Below, in pieces: positions 6,430 through 8,962 of a stretch of DNA of 8,962 nucleotides (positions are counted from its first letter, which is position 1; every line of letters starts with the position of its first letter). Both the position numbers and the translations under genes were made by a program. This DNA comes from Piscirickettsiaceae bacterium (GTDB lineage: Bacteria; Pseudomonadota; Gammaproteobacteria; Thiomicrospirales; Thiomicrospiraceae): the NCBI GenBank assembly GCA_027019045.1, contig JALUXI010000220.1, positions 1-8,962 of the forward strand, read 5' to 3'. The notes under the pieces are model-generated. The model saw nothing but the letters and a program-made list of their open reading frames with translations. It had not been told where the DNA came from and ran no database searches.

Positions 6430-7892
6430 GTCTCCTTTTCCTCTCTTTTTCGTGCGTGTTCCTGCTCTTCTTGTCGATGAAAAGCCTGCTTCACTTCATA
6501 CATCTGCTGATCGGCTAACTGCACCAAAGCTTCCGCACTCTGTGTCGCATCATCCAGCATAGCATAACCGATGCTGGCAGAAACAGACAAGGTTAACCCC
6601 CCAACCTGAATAGGTTGCTCGATAGCTCGGCTGATTTTCTCCATCACTTTCAGCACATCACCCATCCCTTTAATCTCATTTAGCACTACAACAAACTCAT
6701 CTCCACCAATCCGAGCCACCACATCCGAAGTGCGTACGACCTGTTTTAACCGTCTTGCCACCGCTTTCAACACCTCATCCCCCACCTGGTGACCATAGTT
6801 ATCATTGATCGGCTTAAATCCATTCAAGTCTAAAAACAACACCGCTAAAGTTCGCTCAGTTCTTTTCGCCAATGCAATATTCTGAGCCAACTGGTCATTA
6901 AATTGCGCCCGATTCAACAGTCCCGTTAACGGATCATGAAACGCCAAATACGCCAACTTCTTTTTGGCCTTCACAGATTGGAAATAGAAATAGAACACCA
7001 TCGGCAAAAAGAGCAAGCCCAATAGTAGCATTAAGCCAACTGCACGCTTAATACGACTCACTAACACCTGCTGATCTTTCGCAAGTGTTTCAGCATTCGT
7101 ATAGGCCACAGCTGTCCACCGTGTACCCTCGACCTTTTTCATCTGCACAAAAGGCAATATCTGCAAATCGTGAAAATTCAACACCCACTTTCCTTGAGTA
7201 CTAAAACGATATCCCTCATCGGTAAAATCCACCCACACCTTGTTTGATTTTGGATTTAATTTCACCAACATCGTATGCGTCTCTTGGAAAGTCACCCCCT
7301 TTAACAATTTCACCACTTGTTCTGCTGGGATATTGATATAAAAAACCCCTCGTTGCTCGCCCTCCACCAACGGCACCATAATATCAATATGAGGAAAATT
7401 AGGATTGGGATGCAAACTCATCACGCTGGCATGGGGATTATGCTCCAAAGCTTTAATATCCCGTTCACACACCTTGCTAATTGTACCGTCCATATCTTGA
7501 AACAGCACCTTGCCTTCTGTATCTGCAATGGTAAACGCCCCCATATCAGGGAAATAGTTGATTAAAGAGTCAAAAATCTGATCATACAGTACATCATTTT
7601 CCGGCTGGGCAATCAGATCATCAATCTTCTCAAGGTGCGTATCCACATAAACTCTTAAAGAACGGCGCATCGCCAATAGATAGTTTTGAACCAACTTATC
7701 CACAGCATCCGCCTGCACCTTATTCTGAGACTGATGAATCTCCGCCAGAAAGTTTTTTTCCGATTGATAGCTCTGCCAAATGTAGGTGCCTGCAAAAACC
7801 AAGTAGGTCAAACAGACCCACCCCACCACATGCCAACTCTGGCGAAATAATGAAAATCGTTCTTTCTGTAACACCTTCTGCAAATCTAACAC
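6426..7892 (-). CDS. Membrane diguanylate cyclase with Cache-like periplasmic sensor
   Basis: A 488-residue protein predicted to make c-di-GMP from two GTP at the inner membrane. It has a transmembrane segment (about 21-39), a periplasmic region of about 245 residues, a second transmembrane segment (about 285-304) and a GGDEF domain (about 313-475). The beta-rich pattern of the periplasmic region (FTIADTEGKVLFQD, then GVFYINIP) looks like a double Cache small-ligand sensor; the ligand is unknown. The active site is intact (D355, GGDEF 396-400), and RTSD at 387-390 is a complete inhibitory site. There is no EAL or HAMP domain. The start is uncertain: GTG at 7892 has a stop codon two codons upstream and only a weak GAG site, whereas a TTG at codon 4 would have AAGGTG six nt before it. 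The start difference is three residues. The gene overlaps the downstream DUF805 gene by four bases. Confidence 0.93.
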   Translation of the reverse strand: MLDLQKVLQKERFSLFRQSWHVVGWVCLTYLVFAGTYIWQSYQSEKNFLAEIHQSQNKVQADAVDKLVQNYLLAMRRSLRVYVDTHLEKIDDLIAQPENDVLYDQIFDSLINYFPDMGAFTIADTEGKVLFQDMDGTISKVCERDIKALEHNPHASVMSLHPNPNFPHIDIMVPLVEGEQRGVFYINIPAEQVVKLLKGVTFQETHTMLVKLNPKSNKVWVDFTDEGYRFSTQGKWVLNFHDLQILPFVQMKKVEGTRWTAVAYTNAETLAKDQQVLVSRIKRAVGLMLLLGLLFLPMVFYFYFQSVKAKKKLAYLAFHDPLTGLLNRAQFNDQLAQNIALAKRTERTLAVLFLDLNGFKPINDNYGHQVGDEVLKAVARRLKQVVRTSDVVARIGGDEFVVVLNEIKGMGDVLKVMEKISRAIEQPIQVGGLTLSVSASIGYAMLDDATQSAEALVQLADQQMYEVKQAFHRQEEQEHARKREEKET

Positions 7893-7916
7893 CTTATATC
7901 ACTCTATATCATTATG

Positions 7917-7922
7917 ATTATA
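7917..7922 (-). promoter_or_regulatory. Possible -10 box for the diguanylate cyclase operon
   Basis: On the minus strand the sequence is a perfect TATAAT, 24 nt before the GTG start. No good -35 hexamer lies 16-18 nt upstream; the best candidates there are CTAGTG or TCTAGT. It is therefore a weak or activator-dependent promoter call. It lies in the 74-nt region shared with the divergent DsrE-like gene. Confidence 0.4.
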
Positions 7923-7931
7923 CCCAATAAC

Positions 7932-7960
7932 TTGCAATTCACTAGAAACTTTACAATAAT
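7932..7960 (+). promoter_or_regulatory. Possible promoter of the DsrE-like operon
   Basis: TTGCAA (7932-7937), a 17-nt spacer and AATAAT (7955-7960) form a reasonable sigma-70 pair. The ATG of the gene begins only 7 nt after the -10 box, so transcription would start at or next to the start codon and leave almost no leader. An overlapping TACAAT (7952-7957) is a better -10 box but lacks a properly spaced -35. Confidence 0.35.
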
Positions 7961-7966
7961 GCCAAT

Positions 7967-8470
7967 ATGAATGCACAGCTCTCTATTATCCAACGCACAG
8001 GCACCTTAGATGCCTGCTATCCTACCCTCATCCTTGCCTCCACCGCAGCGGCAATGGACAAAAAAGTAGAGATTTTCTGTACTTTGACCGGACTCAACTG
8101 TCTGCTCAAAGACACCTCTGCCCTCAAGGTCTCCCCCGTTGGTCACCCTGATCTGCCTATTCATCTGCCTATCGGCCCTCAATGGCTTCAAAAACAGAAC
8201 CTCCGCATCCTGCCCGATCTAGTCTGGGCAATGCCGGGCATGACCGCTTTGGCCACATGGGGATTTAAAAAAACGCTTCAAAAAAATCAACAACTCTCTT
8301 TTGAAGAACTCCGAACACTCTGTCAAGACCTTGGCGTTCGTTTCACGGCGTGCCAGATGACGGTTGAGTTGCTGAACTATCAAGAAAAAGACTTTATTGA
8401 AGGTATCTCCTTTGCGGGTGCTGCCACCTATTTTGCCCACTCACCTGATAATCAAAGTTTAATTCTATGA
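7967..8470 (+). CDS. DsrE/DsrF-like (DsrE2-type) family protein
   Basis: A 167-residue soluble protein of the DsrE/F/H-like superfamily, whose better-known members relay sulfane sulfur on cysteines in sulfur oxidisers or in tRNA thiolation. The N-terminus shows LSIIQRTGTLD...LILASTAAAMDKKVEIFCTLTGLN, the typical first strand, helix and second strand of the family. The C-terminus shows RFTACQMTVELL followed by FIEGISFAGAATYF, the conserved ACQM cysteine block. C129 of that block is the best candidate for a reactive residue; C38 is in the second strand. No membrane segment is evident. The ATG at 7967 is kept because the next internal ATG (8053) would remove the conserved N-terminal block, although no Shine-Dalgarno site precedes it. 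The gene overlaps the next one by ATGA, so the two are probably co-translated. The sulfur-transfer role is inferred from family, and the actual substrate is unknown. Confidence 0.82.
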   Translation: MNAQLSIIQRTGTLDACYPTLILASTAAAMDKKVEIFCTLTGLNCLLKDTSALKVSPVGHPDLPIHLPIGPQWLQKQNLRILPDLVWAMPGMTALATWGFKKTLQKNQQLSFEELRTLCQDLGVRFTACQMTVELLNYQEKDFIEGISFAGAATYFAHSPDNQSLIL

Positions 8471-8962
8471 AACTCACTTCCTACGGCGCTGCCGAAACGG
8501 TCACCGGTTCTTGTCACCTACTCGAAATCACACCTCACTTTCAAGTATTGATTGACTGCGGTCTTTTCCAAGGGCATGACGAGGAGAAAAATCTCGCCAA
8601 ATTTGAATTTAATCCCAGCAAGGTCAAGCTACTCCTCATTACCCACGCTCACCTTGATCATGTAGGCCGCATTCCAAAACTAGTGCAACAAGGGTTTCAT
8701 GGACGAATTGTGACGACTCGCGCCACTATGGACTTGACCAAAATCGTCCTACTCGATAGCGCCAAACTGATGGAAGAAGATTACAAAACTCGCCTAAGAA
8801 AAGCCAAGCGACGAGGTGAGGAGTACAAAGTGACCCCGCCTTACTACACCAAAGAGGATGTCGAAGCTGTATTTGATTTAGACATCCAATACGCCAAATA
8901 CGACCATCCGACCAAATTGACCGAATTCCTCACCGCCACCTACCGCAATGCAGGACACATTC
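8467..8962 (+). CDS. MBL-fold beta-CASP RNase / metallohydrolase, N-terminal part (3' end outside window)
   Basis: The first 165 codons of a metallo-beta-lactamase-fold protein of the Ysh1/CPSF73-like beta-CASP group, predicted zinc-dependent RNA processing nucleases. The N-terminal MKLTSYGAAETVTGSCHLLE and LIDCGLFQG segments are typical of this group. The metal-binding motif is H60-A-H62-L-D64-H65, followed by VGRIP. Near the window end, FLTATYRNAGHI carries the next metal histidine (H164). The frame is open to the last base, so about two thirds of a usual protein of some 450 residues is missing. The ATG overlaps the stop of the DsrE-like gene (ATGA, 8467-8470), and no separate Shine-Dalgarno site is obvious, which suggests translational coupling. 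Family assignment is strong; the RNA substrate is unknown. Confidence 0.92.
   Translation, partial: MKLTSYGAAETVTGSCHLLEITPHFQVLIDCGLFQGHDEEKNLAKFEFNPSKVKLLLITHAHLDHVGRIPKLVQQGFHGRIVTTRATMDLTKIVLLDSAKLMEEDYKTRLRKAKRRGEEYKVTPPYYTKEDVEAVFDLDIQYAKYDHPTKLTEFLTATYRNAGHI

Overview
The window looks like chromosomal DNA of a gammaproteobacterium, most likely a free-living sulfur oxidiser of the Thiomicrospira / Hydrogenovibrio / Thiomicrorhabdus type. This placement is inference. It rests on a GroEL tail of the GGM-repeat kind, a proteobacterial tRNA-Arg(CCG) with an encoded CCA end, a DsrE-type sulfur-relay-like protein, and a dense set of cyclic-di-GMP enzymes. No mobile element, CRISPR array or rRNA is visible.

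Layout. (1) Bases 2-526 are the 3' end of groEL, closed by a strong intrinsic terminator (558-592). (2) Bases 707-5746 hold a two-gene plus-strand unit. The first gene is a 925-residue membrane GGDEF-EAL protein with a NIT-like periplasmic sensor. The second, after a 33-nt gap and a good Shine-Dalgarno site, is a 742-residue soluble EAL protein that reads as globin-like sensor, GAF, EAL, CZB-like zinc site. (3) Bases 5747-6036 hold an imperfect hairpin, a minus-strand tRNA-Arg(CCG), and a compact stretch where the terminator of the next operon and the likely tRNA promoter overlap. (4) Bases 6037-7892 are a minus-strand pair with a 4-nt ATGA overlap: a membrane diguanylate cyclase with a Cache-like periplasmic sensor, then a small DUF805 membrane protein. 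(5) A 74-nt divergent intergenic region leads to a plus-strand pair, again overlapping by ATGA: a DsrE/DsrF-like protein and the N-terminal part of a beta-CASP metallo-beta-lactamase RNase that runs off the window.

How the genes may work together. Three of the seven protein genes make or break c-di-GMP, and their motifs look catalytically intact. They combine a dual cyclase/phosphodiesterase, a phosphodiesterase without a cyclase domain, and a cyclase without a phosphodiesterase domain, each with a different sensor (possibly nitrate/nitrite; oxygen/NO plus zinc or redox; a small periplasmic ligand). The inferred picture is a local hub that converts electron-acceptor and redox signals into c-di-GMP level, and hence attachment or motility. 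The most unusual item is the globin-GAF-EAL-CZB protein.
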